64,000 nucleotides of DNA from Muribaculaceae bacterium (GCA_023665425.1 JAMPDX010000001.1:287025-351024); one strand, 5' to 3'. Counted from the stretch's first letter, positions 35,862 to 45,771 are shown. Numbers and translations are program-made. The notes: generated by a model from the sequence alone, not told the origin.

Positions 35862-38390
35862 ATGAAACGCAATCCATTATTAATTTCACTTGCCGCATTA
35901 GCTATTCTGCCTGTGTGCGGAGCTGTGCTCAACACCGGCTGGGAAGTGTTTCCGGCAAACAATATACCATCGCCGCTGATTGTTGACTCTGTCAATGTCA
36001 CCGGAGACAAGTACAAAGAGACCCGCTTGCTTGAGACTCCTGCTCGCCTTGAATTGCTCAAGAGAGGTAAGAAGTCCTATGTCGTTACTGACACCATTGT
36101 CAAGCTCACGCAAGCTTCTACCGTGCCCACTGTGCAGACCATGTGCACCAGCATCCGCCCCGAGCAGTATGCCAAGGGTACTCTTACAGTAAAGTCTCCC
36201 GCCCGCTTTGCCCTCTATGTGGATGGCAAGAAACAGGGTATGAGTGAAAAGAACGATGCCAAAGGTTCCGTGTCTGCTACTCTGAGCATGGAGCCTTACA
36301 GCAACCATGAGATTGCGGTTCAGGTATTATCAATGCCCGACGACACCATAGCTCCTGAGGTGACAATTGACTGGGCTCCTGAGGCTGACTTCAAGAATGT
36401 GAAAATCAATGCCAATGCATCATCGCTGCGGCGCTTTGGGCTTGATGACACCGCCTTTGGCGAGCGTATCTCCCGTGAGGCTGTGTCCCCCGATGGTAAA
36501 TGGTTAGTCACTTCATACTCAGACATGTATGCGCCGGACGAGACTCTGTATCGCAGCACACTGACAAACCTGAGTACCGGGCGAGAAGTAGCTTTGCCTT
36601 CTTCTCCCGCTCTCAACTGGATGCCTGATGGAGCGATGTTGTATGGCTCTATAAAAAGTGCAAACGGCTATGATATAGTCACAGTCAGTCCCGCCACCAT
36701 GGAGCAAAAGACAGTGGCACGTGACATTCCTAAGCCCAATGTAATCTTCAATAGCAAAGGTGATAAATTCTACTACACCGTAGTCAACGGACATAAGGAA
36801 CAGGAAGGCCCGCTAAAGCGCCAACTGACACCCGGTTCACGTGCTACCGGTGAGACCGATGGCGCACAGCTGTTTGAGTGCAATTTGGCTAATGGCGGAA
36901 TAATACGTCCTCTCACATTTGGTGGCGCTGTACGCATAGCCGATGTTCATCCTACAGAAGACAAGCTGTTGTTGATGCTCACCCGTGAGACACCGACAAA
37001 GCGCCCCTTCTTTACCCAGGAGGCGATTGAATTGGATGTCAACACTGGGGCTGTCGATACCATAGTGCCCGAGGACGGTTTCCTTACCGGTGTAGCTTAT
37101 AGCCCGGATGCCAAGCAAATACTCGTGCTCGGCTCCGCCGCAATATATGACGGTATCGGAGCGAAAATTGGCAATGAACCCATTGTCAACGACTTTGATA
37201 TTCAGGCTTATATACTAAACCGTGCCGACGGTAATATCAAACCGTTGACAATAGATTTCAACCCCAGCATCAAAGATGCTGTTTGGACAACCGATGGCAA
37301 GATATATGTATTGGGCGAAGATGGTTTTGAGAACCATATGTACTCTTTCGACCCTAAGAGCGGCAAATATACATATATACCCCTCTCTATTCCGGCAATA
37401 CGCGCTGTGTCAGTGAGCAAGAGCGGAGACAAGGTAGCATACTGGGGCCAGAGCGAGGACCACGCCGGTGCCGGATATGTGTATGACACCCGCAGTAAAA
37501 AGGACCGCTTGGTGGCCGACCCATTGGCATCACGCCTGGCAGAAGTGCAATTTGGCGAGACTGAAAAGTGGACATATACAGATGATGACGGCACTGTCAT
37601 TGATGGATACATCACATATCCCCCGGAGTTTGATGCCTCTCAAAAGTACCCCTTGATTGTCTATTATTACGGTGGTACGGCTCCCACTCAGCTTGGTATA
37701 AGTAACCCCTATACGCCACAACTGTTTGCCTCTCGCGGGTATGTGGTCTACACTCTCAACCCCTCCGGTACCACCGGCTATGGCCAGGAGTTCTCTGCTC
37801 GCCATGTCAATGCCTGGGGCAAGCGTACAGCAAAAGATATCATAGATGCCACTCAGGCACTGGTGGACAGCCACTCCTTTATAGACAAAGATAAAATCGG
37901 ATGTCTGGGTGCAAGCTACGGTGGCTTCATGACTCAATATCTCCAGACACAAACCCCGATGTTTGCGGCTGCAGTGAGCCATGCCGGCATATCAAATGTC
38001 ACCTCATATTGGGGCGAAGGCTGGTGGGGCCATTCATATAATGCTGTTGCCGCTGCCGACTCTTACCCATGGAGCAATCCCGAGCTCTTCACACAGCAAG
38101 GCTCCCTGTTCAATGCAGACAAGATACATACCCCCCTGCTGCTCCTGCATGGCACAGCCGATACCAATGTTCCCGTGGGTGAGAGTATTCAGCTCTTCAA
38201 TGCCCTGCGCATACTTGACCGCCCGGTGGAATTTATCGGCGTGGATGGTGAAAACCATTTTATCTCCAACTACAGCAAGCGCCGCTTGTGGCACTCATCT
38301 ATTATGGCATGGTTTGACCTTTGGCTCAAAGATAACCCCGAGTGGTGGAGTGCTCTGTATCCTGACTCTCCATACGCAAAAAAGAAATAA
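35862..38390 (+). CDS. S9 family serine peptidase, secreted
   Basis: An 842-residue prolyl oligopeptidase-family protein. A signal peptide (MKRNPLLISLAALAILPVCGA) leads a beta-propeller-like region (~150-600) with WD40-like PD40 motifs, then the alpha/beta-hydrolase domain (~600-842). The triad is Ser685 in GASYGG, Asp767 in GTADTNVPVG and His799 in GENHF. Expected role: periplasmic or exported dipeptidyl- or acylaminoacyl-peptidase activity on peptides; specificity unknown. It lies 19 nt after valS and 17 nt before fabD. One of three S9 peptidases in this window, not closely similar by eye. Confidence 0.92.
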   Translation: MKRNPLLISLAALAILPVCGAVLNTGWEVFPANNIPSPLIVDSVNVTGDKYKETRLLETPARLELLKRGKKSYVVTDTIVKLTQASTVPTVQTMCTSIRPEQYAKGTLTVKSPARFALYVDGKKQGMSEKNDAKGSVSATLSMEPYSNHEIAVQVLSMPDDTIAPEVTIDWAPEADFKNVKINANASSLRRFGLDDTAFGERISREAVSPDGKWLVTSYSDMYAPDETLYRSTLTNLSTGREVALPSSPALNWMPDGAMLYGSIKSANGYDIVTVSPATMEQKTVARDIPKPNVIFNSKGDKFYYTVVNGHKEQEGPLKRQLTPGSRATGETDGAQLFECNLANGGIIRPLTFGGAVRIADVHPTEDKLLLMLTRETPTKRPFFTQEAIELDVNTGAVDTIVPEDGFLTGVAYSPDAKQILVLGSAAIYDGIGAKIGNEPIVNDFDIQAYILNRADGNIKPLTIDFNPSIKDAVWTTDGKIYVLGEDGFENHMYSFDPKSGKYTYIPLSIPAIRAVSVSKSGDKVAYWGQSEDHAGAGYVYDTRSKKDRLVADPLASRLAEVQFGETEKWTYTDDDGTVIDGYITYPPEFDASQKYPLIVYYYGGTAPTQLGISNPYTPQLFASRGYVVYTLNPSGTTGYGQEFSARHVNAWGKRTAKDIIDATQALVDSHSFIDKDKIGCLGASYGGFMTQYLQTQTPMFAAAVSHAGISNVTSYWGEGWWGHSYNAVAAADSYPWSNPELFTQQGSLFNADKIHTPLLLLHGTADTNVPVGESIQLFNALRILDRPVEFIGVDGENHFISNYSKRRLWHSSIMAWFDLWLKDNPEWWSALYPDSPYAKKK

Positions 38391-38407
38391 ATTTAGATAG
38401 ATAGATT

Positions 38408-39286
38408 ATGAAAGCATTCGTTTTCCCCGGACAGGGTGCCCAATTCGTTGGGATGGGCAAAGACCTGTATGACAACAACGAGACAGCTCGTGAGATGTTT
38501 GAAAAAGCTAATGAAGTGCTCGGCTTCCGTATCACCGACCTGATGTTCAATGGTACAGAGGAAGACCTCCGCCAGACCAAAGTGACACAGCCGGCCATTT
38601 TCCTGCACAGCGTAATACTGGCCAAGACCATGGGCGATGAGTTCAAGCCCGACATGGTGGCCGGTCACAGTCTGGGGGAGTTCTCCGCACTGGTAGCCGC
38701 AGGTGCCCTCTCCTTTGAGGAAGGCCTGAAGCTGGTAAGCGCGCGTGCTAAAGCCATGCAGCATGCATGCGAGCTCCATCCTTCCACTATGGCTGCTGTG
38801 CTCGCACTGCCCGATGAGAAAGTAGAAGAGATTTGTGCCACAATCGATGATGTCGTGGCTCCCGCTAATTATAACTGCCCCGGTCAGGTGGTGATTTCAG
38901 GTACCAATGAGGGTATCGACGCTGCTTGTGCCAAAATGCTTGAGGCCGGTGCCAAGCGTGCACTGAAGCTCAAAGTGGGCGGTGCCTTCCATTCCCCCCT
39001 TATGCAACCCGCTGCCGACAGACTCGCTGCCGCTATTGAGGATGCCGAGTTCCACACTCCTGTTTGCCCCGTATATCAGAATGTCGACGGCAAACCTCAT
39101 ACAGACCCCAAGGAAATCAAAGAAAACCTCCTTGCTCAACTCACAGCCCCGGTGCGTTGGACATACGACGTGCAGGCCATGATAGCTGATGGCGCCGACA
39201 CATTTGTGGAGCTCGGTCCCGGCAATGTGCTCCAAGGCCTCGTCAAGAAGATTAACCGCAGTGTAGCCACTGAAGGTCGTCAGTAA
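38408..39286 (+). CDS. fabD: Malonyl-CoA:ACP transacylase
   Basis: A 292-residue enzyme starting [20 protein letters not shown]. The nucleophile is Ser88 in GHSLGE, the catalytic His195 is in GAFHSPLM, and the Gln of FPGQG and the Arg of VSARAKAMQ are present. It moves malonyl groups from CoA to acyl carrier protein for fatty-acid synthesis. The other fab genes are not adjacent here; it is embedded in the manA-valS-asd run. Confidence 0.96.
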   Translation: MKAFVFPGQGAQFVGMGKDLYDNNETAREMFEKANEVLGFRITDLMFNGTEEDLRQTKVTQPAIFLHSVILAKTMGDEFKPDMVAGHSLGEFSALVAAGALSFEEGLKLVSARAKAMQHACELHPSTMAAVLALPDEKVEEICATIDDVVAPANYNCPGQVVISGTNEGIDAACAKMLEAGAKRALKLKVGGAFHSPLMQPAADRLAAAIEDAEFHTPVCPVYQNVDGKPHTDPKEIKENLLAQLTAPVRWTYDVQAMIADGADTFVELGPGNVLQGLVKKINRSVATEGRQ

Positions 39287-39305
39287 TTCTCTTTCTCACT
39301 ACACG

Positions 39306-40331
39306 ATGAAGAAATTCAATGTAGCCATAGTAGGTGCCAGCGGAGCGGTCGGTCAGGAATTCCTCCGAGTACTCGACGAGCAGGATTTTCCTATTGCCGA
39401 GTTGAAGCTGTTTGGCTCCAAGAGGAGTGCCGGCAGAGCTTACACATATCGTGGTAAAGATTATATAGTGCAGGAGCTGAAACATGACGATGCCTTTGCA
39501 GGTATTGACATAGCCTTCACCTCTGCCGGAGCCGGCACTTCTAAAGAGTTTGCCGACACCATCACCAAGCATGGCGCCGTCATGATTGACAACTCATCAG
39601 CTTTCCGTATGGATGCCGATGTGCCACTGGTTGTGCCTGAGGTGAATGCAGTCGATGCATTGGACCGTCCTCGCAACATTATCGGAAATCCTAATTGCAC
39701 CACTATTCAGATGCTTGTGGCATTGCAACCGGTAAATCAGCTCAGCCCGATACGCCGTGTGCATGTAGCCACCTATCAAGCTGCCAGTGGCGCCGGAGCT
39801 GCCGCCATGGAGGAATTGCGAGTTCAGACCGGCCAAGTACTTAACGGTGAAGAACCCACTGTAGAGAAGTTTAGTGCACAATTGGCATTCAACTTAATCC
39901 CGCAGATTGATGTCTTCTTGGACAACGATTATACCAAGGAGGAGATGAAGATGCTCAATGAGACACGCAAGATACTTCATTCCCCCAAGGTGGGAGTCAG
40001 TGCCACCTGTGTGCGAGTGCCCGTAATGCGCGCTCACAGCGAGGCTGTTTGGGTAGAGTGTGAGCGTCCGCTCACAGTAGACGAAGTACGTAATGCCATG
40101 GAGCATGCACAAGGTCTGGTGGTTGTGGATGACCCCGCTAAAAAGCAATACCCCATGCCCTTCAACCTCGCCGGTAAAGACCCTGTATATGTGGGGCGTA
40201 TACGCGCAGACCTCGCCACTCCCGGCGGTGTCACATTCTGGATTGTAGGCGACCAAATCAAGAAAGGGGCGGCCCTCAACGCCGTGCAAATAGCCCAATG
40301 GCTAATCGCCAATGATCCGAAACTGCAATAA
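39306..40331 (+). CDS. asd: Aspartate-semialdehyde dehydrogenase
   Basis: A 341-residue enzyme with the NADP-binding [14 protein letters not shown] (residues 10-23) and the catalytic Cys131 in NPNCTT; the C-terminal catalytic-domain His lies in [11 protein letters not shown]. It makes aspartate semialdehyde from aspartyl phosphate on the way to lysine, diaminopimelate, threonine and methionine. It starts 19 nt after fabD. Confidence 0.97.
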   Translation: MKKFNVAIVGASGAVGQEFLRVLDEQDFPIAELKLFGSKRSAGRAYTYRGKDYIVQELKHDDAFAGIDIAFTSAGAGTSKEFADTITKHGAVMIDNSSAFRMDADVPLVVPEVNAVDALDRPRNIIGNPNCTTIQMLVALQPVNQLSPIRRVHVATYQAASGAGAAAMEELRVQTGQVLNGEEPTVEKFSAQLAFNLIPQIDVFLDNDYTKEEMKMLNETRKILHSPKVGVSATCVRVPVMRAHSEAVWVECERPLTVDEVRNAMEHAQGLVVVDDPAKKQYPMPFNLAGKDPVYVGRIRADLATPGGVTFWIVGDQIKKGAALNAVQIAQWLIANDPKLQ

Positions 40332-40345
40332 TCATTATTGCAAGA

Positions 40346-40681
40346 ATGAAAATAATAGTCAATCGGTGGGCTCCAAAGCACTATGTTGTGAACCTGTTTG
40401 GAGTTATCTGGACCCGCAATAAAGCCTGTCTGACACCAAGACTGATAAATCATGAGAGTATCCACACAGCCCAACAAAAGGAGCTGTTGTGGATACCCTT
40501 TTATATTATATATTTTATTGAATGGATTTGTCTGTTGATACGCTTTCGCAATTGGGATAAGGCCTATAGGCATATATCTTTCGAGCGAGAGGCATATGGA
40601 AATGATGCCGACCTCTGCTACTTGCATCGTCGTAACCCATTCGCCCAATGGCGCAAACAGTCCCTATGGTCAACGCCATAG
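40346..40681 (+). CDS. Small membrane-associated HExxH protein
   Basis: A 111-residue protein. HESIH (36-40) fits the zinc-metallopeptidase HExxH motif. It is followed at once by a hydrophobic helix (~48-66, LLWIPFYIIYFIEWICLLI), and SFEREAYGND at 78-87 supplies acidic residues that could serve as a third ligand. Short proteins of this plan occur widely in Bacteroidota without an assigned function. It begins 14 nt after asd, so it is probably read from the same transcript. Whether it is an active protease is not known; it is far shorter than known families such as M48. Confidence 0.75.
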   Translation: MKIIVNRWAPKHYVVNLFGVIWTRNKACLTPRLINHESIHTAQQKELLWIPFYIIYFIEWICLLIRFRNWDKAYRHISFEREAYGNDADLCYLHRRNPFAQWRKQSLWSTP

Positions 40682-40822
40682 GATTATCCCACTAATACTG
40701 TCAGTGAGGGAGGAGGATGATAAAATGTCAGTTAGGGAGGAACCGGCGTTTGAGTCGGGTACGCTTCCGTAACATACTGTCAGAAATGCTATTGCGAGAG
40801 CGAGAAGTATAATCTTTATCAT
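40670..40822 (-). CDS. Possible 50-residue secreted peptide with SSLTD repeats
   Basis: From the ATG at 40822 the translation is MIKIILLALAIAFLTVCYGS followed by a polar part containing SSLTDILSS and SSLTDSISG, a short internal duplication also visible in the DNA (two copies of a GTCAG-AGGGAGGA block). The N-terminus looks like a signal peptide or tail anchor. It lies 94 nt downstream of the Ca2+-ATPase on the same strand, and its 3' end overlaps the HExxH gene by 12 nt in antisense. No promoter was seen; it could be chance. Confidence 0.3.
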   Translation of the reverse strand: MIKIILLALAIAFLTVCYGSVPDSNAGSSLTDILSSSSLTDSISGIILWR

Positions 40823-40916
40823 CTTGTTGGCGCGTTTTAGTTTGCCTTCCGGCATGATTTAGTTTACCTAAAAGAGTCAACATAAATGAAAATCTATCAG
40901 CAGATGTTACTTTTTG

Positions 40917-43778
40917 TTACTTATGAATGAGACGGAATGCCTCACGCACCCATATTACCAAAGAGGAAAGGGTGATAATAAGTAAAAGGTCAAATGTGCC
41001 GGTGGGATTGAAATGCCAATCGAGTGTATGTATCATAGGCTCGACGTTGAAGAACTCGTATGCCACCTCCGTGATAAATAGTTGACCTATGAAGATGATG
41101 GCAACAATGGTCCAGAAGCCGCTGCTCATTTTCAATCGGAAGATGCTTTTGCCGGTCTCAAAACTGCGGGCATTAAACATATACCAGAAGTGTGTCCATA
41201 CGAAGATTGAGAATAGCAGCGTAGCCTCAACACCGGACATTTCCCCGATGGCTGATGCCTGTTGCAGCGGCGCATGAAGCATCTGTATGAGGGAAGTGAC
41301 CTCATAATGATTGAAGACCCAGTAAAAGCCAATGGTAATAGCAAAGAATAGCAAGCCCACACAAGTCAACTCAGCAGACATACTACCATTAAGTATTGAT
41401 GCATCCCTGCGGCGTGGCTTGTCCTTCATCACACTGTGAGAGGGTGGCAGCGATGCGAGGGCCATTGCTCCAAAAGTATCCATAATAAGGTTGACCCACA
41501 ACATCTGTGTCACCGTGAGAGGGGAGGTGTTGCCCATAAACGAGCCCACTAACACCAAAAAGCAGGCAGCCACATTGACCGTGAGTTGGAAAAGCAGGAA
41601 GCGCTGAATATTCTTATAAAGTGAACGTCCCCACATCACAGCTCTACCTATGGAAGAGAATGAATTATCGATAATAGTAATATCAGATGCCTCCTTGGCC
41701 ACAGAGGTCCCATCTCCCATTGAGAGCCCTACATGGGCCGTCTTGAGAGCCGGCGCATCATTTGTGCCATCGCCGGTGACTGCCACCACCTCATTATTAG
41801 CTTGCAAGGCCTCTACCAAGCGCTTTTTATCCATGGGCCGTGCGCGTGCTATTATTTTGAGCTCCTCCACACGGTTAAACACCTCATCATCGCTCAAGGT
41901 GGTAAACTCCACACCGGTTATAATATTATTGTCGTTATCTGTTGCATCATTCCACAGGCCTATCTGACGACCTATCTCTTTGGCTGTGCCGGGAGTGTCA
42001 CCGGTAACAATTTTCACCTTGATACCGGCATCAATTACCTCCTTGACAGCTGTCGGCACATCTGCACGGACGGGGTCGGAAATGGCCACTATACCAAGGA
42101 AGACAAGTCCTTTTGCCGATATCTTCCCGTCTGTTATAGCAGGGTCAGTGTCGCTCAATTCCTGATAAGCAAACCCCAAGGTGCGCATAGCTTGATTTTG
42201 ATATTCAAGAAGTTGGGCATCAATTTCTTGCTTTGTGACACCGGATGTATCAGCGCACATTGAGAATACAATCTCCGGAGCACCCTTGACATACAGTATA
42301 TGTTTATCTCCCGCACCCCTAACAACAGTAGCCATATATTTGCGCTCAGTGGTAAAGGGGAGCTCCTCGAGGCGAACAGCTTGCGTGCGGAGGGCTTGAT
42401 AGTCGGCCCCTCGGTCTTTGAGCCACAACAATAATGCCCCCTCAGTAGGATTTCCGAGTATCTGAATCTTCTCTTCCGACATATCAAGTTGAGCGGTGGA
42501 GTTCACGGCTATGCCTTCATACAGCACCTCAGTGGGAGGGTTACCGAAGAAGTTGGTCTTATATACCTGCATGCGGTTTTGGGTCAGCGTGCCGGTCTTG
42601 TCAGTGCAGATGACAGTAGTTGCACCCATAGTCTCGCAGGCATGCATCTTACGCACCAGATTATTAGTCTTTAGCATACGGCTCATGGAGTATGCCAAGG
42701 AGAGGGTGACAGCCATAGGGAGCCCCTCAGGCACCGCTACAACTATCAATGTGACAGCCACCATGAGTGTCTGCAATGTATGGGCAAGAAGCTCCGACCA
42801 TTGCACGGTTGTGGCTCCCGGATTTATCATTGCATACACGCCCAAAACCAACCCGAAGAATATGATAAAGAATGTGATGATGGTCAAGATGCATTTTGTG
42901 CGCGATAAGCTCTTGAATTTCTTGATTACCAGCCAGAAGAAAATTAGTACAGGAAGGACAATGGTATAAGCCTGCCAGTTGGAGATGCCGAGAAAGTGCA
43001 CCAATTGAGCAACAATTATGAGTCCGGCAAAGGCATAACTGGCATTTGTTATCCACACTGCGAGGCCTTCGAGTTGCTCATTGAGCGGGGTCTTGACGGA
43101 GTCGTCTATCTGTGCTTCTTCAAACACCTTGCCCATCTCGGTGGCGTCTCCAACCTTTAGCACACGCATCAGGCCATGCCCTTCCATCACCTTAGTGCCT
43201 CGCAGCACATGATTGGATGGATATGTAGCTTCGGAGTCAAAGTGTGACTCATCAGTAGTTTTGGCGCATAACGGCTCGCCTGTGAGTGTGGACTCATCAA
43301 TGCTAAGAGTAACGGAGTCAATGAGTTCACCATCTGCCGGTATTTCATCGCCGGTATTGATTATGACAATATCTCCCACCACCACATTTTTGCGTGGTAT
43401 TGTGGTGGTATTGCCATTGCGGATCACCTCCACTGCCTCGTCATCGTTTACCTGATTGAGGATGCGAAACGCCTTGTTTGCTCTCTGCTCAAAAATGAAA
43501 GCTAAGATGGTGGCCAGCCCTATGGCCATAAATATGCCAATAGGCTCAAAGAATACTTTCCAGTCATTGCCAAGGCCGAAATATTCGTAAAATGAGATAC
43601 CGATGGAAAGCACACCGGCCACGAGCAGTATGATAATCAGTGGGTCGGAAAACTTATCTAAAAACTGTTTCCACCAAGGTTCCCTTGCGGGAGGTGTAAG
43701 TATATTGGCTCCGTGTTGACGCCTGCTGTCAATGACTTGCTTATCGGTCAGGCCGTTAATATTCTGTGTCTCAGACAT
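40917..43778 (-). CDS. Calcium-translocating P-type ATPase, PMCA type
   Basis: A 953-residue P2-type ATPase. The phosphorylation site is Asp393 in CTDKTGTLTQNRM, the actuator loop is LTGEP, the hinge TGDGTNDAPAL is intact, and the M4 ion motif VAVPEGLPMAV (PEGL) marks calcium pumps. Ten membrane segments are visible. It exports Ca2+ or Mn2+ from the cytoplasm. Single gene on the minus strand; an inverted-repeat element (43802-44134) lies 23 nt upstream of the ATG, and no clear promoter was found between them. Confidence 0.94.
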   Translation of the reverse strand: MSETQNINGLTDKQVIDSRRQHGANILTPPAREPWWKQFLDKFSDPLIIILLVAGVLSIGISFYEYFGLGNDWKVFFEPIGIFMAIGLATILAFIFEQRANKAFRILNQVNDDEAVEVIRNGNTTTIPRKNVVVGDIVIINTGDEIPADGELIDSVTLSIDESTLTGEPLCAKTTDESHFDSEATYPSNHVLRGTKVMEGHGLMRVLKVGDATEMGKVFEEAQIDDSVKTPLNEQLEGLAVWITNASYAFAGLIIVAQLVHFLGISNWQAYTIVLPVLIFFWLVIKKFKSLSRTKCILTIITFFIIFFGLVLGVYAMINPGATTVQWSELLAHTLQTLMVAVTLIVVAVPEGLPMAVTLSLAYSMSRMLKTNNLVRKMHACETMGATTVICTDKTGTLTQNRMQVYKTNFFGNPPTEVLYEGIAVNSTAQLDMSEEKIQILGNPTEGALLLWLKDRGADYQALRTQAVRLEELPFTTERKYMATVVRGAGDKHILYVKGAPEIVFSMCADTSGVTKQEIDAQLLEYQNQAMRTLGFAYQELSDTDPAITDGKISAKGLVFLGIVAISDPVRADVPTAVKEVIDAGIKVKIVTGDTPGTAKEIGRQIGLWNDATDNDNNIITGVEFTTLSDDEVFNRVEELKIIARARPMDKKRLVEALQANNEVVAVTGDGTNDAPALKTAHVGLSMGDGTSVAKEASDITIIDNSFSSIGRAVMWGRSLYKNIQRFLLFQLTVNVAACFLVLVGSFMGNTSPLTVTQMLWVNLIMDTFGAMALASLPPSHSVMKDKPRRRDASILNGSMSAELTCVGLLFFAITIGFYWVFNHYEVTSLIQMLHAPLQQASAIGEMSGVEATLLFSIFVWTHFWYMFNARSFETGKSIFRLKMSSGFWTIVAIIFIGQLFITEVAYEFFNVEPMIHTLDWHFNPTGTFDLLLIITLSSLVIWVREAFRLIHK

Positions 43779-43801
43779 AAGTGTCTGCTCAATTTAAATT
43801 A

Positions 43802-44134
43802 AGAGCTTGTTAATAAAAAATATGAACGTCAGGGTCGCAGATGTGCCTCGGATTTAAGGCTGCAGGTGAAGGAACATAGCGGGCTATGTGACTGAACCAA
43901 AGGCCCAAAGATGAGGTGCAGCTGCGAGATATAACGGTAATTTTTGGAAACAAGACTCTCAATGAAATTAAAAGATAATTTATAAATTATGTAAGAATGT
44001 TAAATCAGGGCGTCTTGTTGGCTACTTTGGTTCGTCTTTCCGGTTACAATGCTCGTATTGCTCCCTGCAAGACAAGCCAAATTAGCTCAAAAATACACTG
44101 CCCTGACATTCACATTTTTTATTTAACAAGCTCT
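43802..44134. mobile_element. MITE-like element with ~33 bp terminal inverted repeats
   Basis: The left end (43802-43834) starts AGAGCTTGTTAATAAAAAAT and the right end (44101-44134) is its inverse; they match at 31 of 33 positions with one added base. Both end inside on a CAGGG/CCCTG block. The 333 bp interior has further hairpins: TCGCAGATGTGCCTC pairing with GAGGTGCAGCTGCGA, a perfect ACATAG-CGGG-CTATGT stem, and AACAAGAC with GTCTTGTT. No credible ORF is present, so this looks like a non-autonomous, formerly mobile element. No clear target duplication could be defined. It sits between the Ca2+-ATPase start and the tRNA-Gly terminator. Confidence 0.65.
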
Positions 44135-44141
44135 AAACTTT

Positions 44142-44172
44142 ATGCACCCGACTATGGGAGAGTCGGGTGCAT
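44142..44172 (-). terminator. Terminator-like hairpin after tRNA-Gly
   Basis: A perfect 12 bp stem ATGCACCCGACT / AGTCGGGTGCAT with a 7 nt loop, 11 nt past the tRNA 3' end on the minus strand. Confidence 0.7.
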
Positions 44173-44182
44173 TGGGTTATTG

Positions 44183-44255
44183 AGCGATAGACGGGGATCG
44201 AACCCGCGACCCTCAGCTTGGGAAGCTGATGCTCTACCGACTGAGCTACTATCGC
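44183..44255 (-). tRNA. tRNA-Gly (anticodon CCC)
   Basis: A 73 nt cloverleaf on the minus strand: acceptor GCGATAG / CTATCGC, D-arm with AGCTCAGTCGGTAGAGC, anticodon stem TCAGC / GCTGA enclosing TTCCCAA (anticodon CCC), T-arm GCGGGTTCGATCCCCGT and discriminator T, normal for glycine. CCA is not encoded. A promoter lies at 44318-44349. Confidence 0.95.
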
Positions 44256-44317
44256 ATTTTATGGGAGTGAAGGATAAGCTTCATTTATGAACATGAGGTT
44301 CCTTTGCCTTTGTGCTG

Positions 44318-44349
44318 CAAAGTTACCGCTTTTTATTGGTGTGAGCAAG
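44318..44349 (-). promoter_or_regulatory. tRNA-Gly promoter
   Basis: On the minus strand a -33 CTTG (44349-44346) and a -7 TAACTTTG (44325-44318), 20 nt apart, with the predicted start ~57 nt before the tRNA. Confidence 0.55.
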
Positions 44350-44351
44350 TT

Positions 44352-45719
44352 TTATTTGTGTTTTTTGCCGAATGACGGGTCAATTTTTACCAATAAGCAT
44401 GCCACACATGTGAAGATGCTGCACAATACCACGAATGTGAAGAAATTGATATACCCCTGGGGGGTGGCTGAGCTGCCTATACCAATAGATGGAAACAGGT
44501 CAATAGTGGCAAGCAGGTTGAATATATGTCCGGCGAACATGCCCGGCAGCATCATACCCAAGGCCATGAAGCCGGTGCAGAAGGCATAGTGAGAAGTCTT
44601 CCACGGCCCCTCCGAGAAATATATCAAATACAGCATGAAAGCTGTGAACCCAAATCCGTAACCGAATTGCTCTATAAAGATTGCTGTGTTAATAAATAAA
44701 AGCCCGGTGAGGTTTGTTTCAGGCTGCATTATAGCCAACAGGCAATAGAGAACACAGGGGAGTGTGAGAGATAATGCCATGGGCCAGAGCCACTTCTTTA
44801 AGCCTCCGCGAGAGATGACATATCCGCCCAAAATGCCGCCCACGAGCAATGCTATCATCCCGGTGAGCCCATTGGCAATACCCACATCTTTGGTGGATAA
44901 AGCCAACCCTCCCTCTGCTCTGGCGGCCACGAGGAAGGGGGCCGTAACTTTCAGACATAAGGCCTCCGGCAATCGATACAACAACATAAAAAGCAACGCC
45001 TGTATGATACCTCTCTTGGAGAAGAATGTGGCGAATGTGTGGCAGAAATTGCGAATTATGGTCTTTATACCATCGCTCTTGCGGTCATGGTCTCGCGATG
45101 CTTTTGGCAGAAAGCAGAAGTGATAACATGCTATGGCCAGCAACAATATTGCCACTATCCATAGCACTGATGTCCAGGCGAATACCATGTCCGGGCGTGA
45201 TATGTCAGCCTTGCCGGCTGATGCCTCCTCGATAGCACCGGCTATCCACACCAGTCCGCCGGTGCCAAAAAGGGAGCCTAATCGGTAGAAAGTGCTTCGC
45301 CAGCCTACATACTCGGCTTGCTGGTGATCATTAAGTTGGAGCATATAATAACCGTCAGCCGCGATGTCATGTGTAGCTGACAAGAAGGCGGCTATAAAGA
45401 AGAGCAAAAGTGTGGTGACGAAGAAAATATTTGTCTGTAAAAATATGGCCGTAGCCGCAAAGCAAATACCCATGCACAACTGCATACACAACACCCATGA
45501 GCGCTTTGACGAGAAAATATCGACAAAGGGGCTCCAAAATGGCTTGATGACCCACGGCATATACAAAAGGCCGGTCCAAAAGGCCATAGTGGCCAAATCG
45601 ACATCCAACTTGGTGTATATTAGCACCGTAAGAGTATTTATTACAACGTATGGGAGTGCCTCAGCCACATAAAGTGTCGGCAGCCACGACCATACATACT
45701 TGCCGGAATTGACGCTCAT
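44352..45719 (-). CDS. AmpG-like MFS permease
   Basis: A 455-residue twelve-helix transporter of the major facilitator superfamily. The segment LPTLYVAEALPYVVINTLTV and the ATHDIAADGYYM motif in helix 4 are typical of AmpG-type muropeptide permeases of Bacteroidota. Expected role: import of cell-wall degradation products or related sugars across the inner membrane; substrate unproven. The ATG at 45719 is chosen over 45770 because the promoter boxes at 45740-45771 would otherwise lie inside the coding region. Its C-terminus is 96 nt from the tRNA-Gly gene on the same strand. Confidence 0.85.
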   Translation of the reverse strand: MSVNSGKYVWSWLPTLYVAEALPYVVINTLTVLIYTKLDVDLATMAFWTGLLYMPWVIKPFWSPFVDIFSSKRSWVLCMQLCMGICFAATAIFLQTNIFFVTTLLLFFIAAFLSATHDIAADGYYMLQLNDHQQAEYVGWRSTFYRLGSLFGTGGLVWIAGAIEEASAGKADISRPDMVFAWTSVLWIVAILLLAIACYHFCFLPKASRDHDRKSDGIKTIIRNFCHTFATFFSKRGIIQALLFMLLYRLPEALCLKVTAPFLVAARAEGGLALSTKDVGIANGLTGMIALLVGGILGGYVISRGGLKKWLWPMALSLTLPCVLYCLLAIMQPETNLTGLLFINTAIFIEQFGYGFGFTAFMLYLIYFSEGPWKTSHYAFCTGFMALGMMLPGMFAGHIFNLLATIDLFPSIGIGSSATPQGYINFFTFVVLCSIFTCVACLLVKIDPSFGKKHK

Positions 45720-45739
45720 AAGTCTGTGTATTTGCAGTG

Positions 45740-45771
45740 CAAAGGTAAACAAAGATACTCGTATATGCAAG
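45740..45771 (-). promoter_or_regulatory. Promoter of the MFS permease gene
   Basis: On the minus strand a -33 CTTG (45771-45768) and a -7 TACCTTTG (45747-45740), 20 nt apart. The predicted leader is ~15 nt. Confidence 0.55.

Noticed and set aside
43997-44290. 97-codon frame crossing the inverted-repeat element and tRNA-Gly
   Set aside because: It runs antisense through a complete tRNA and its terminator and through one terminal inverted repeat.
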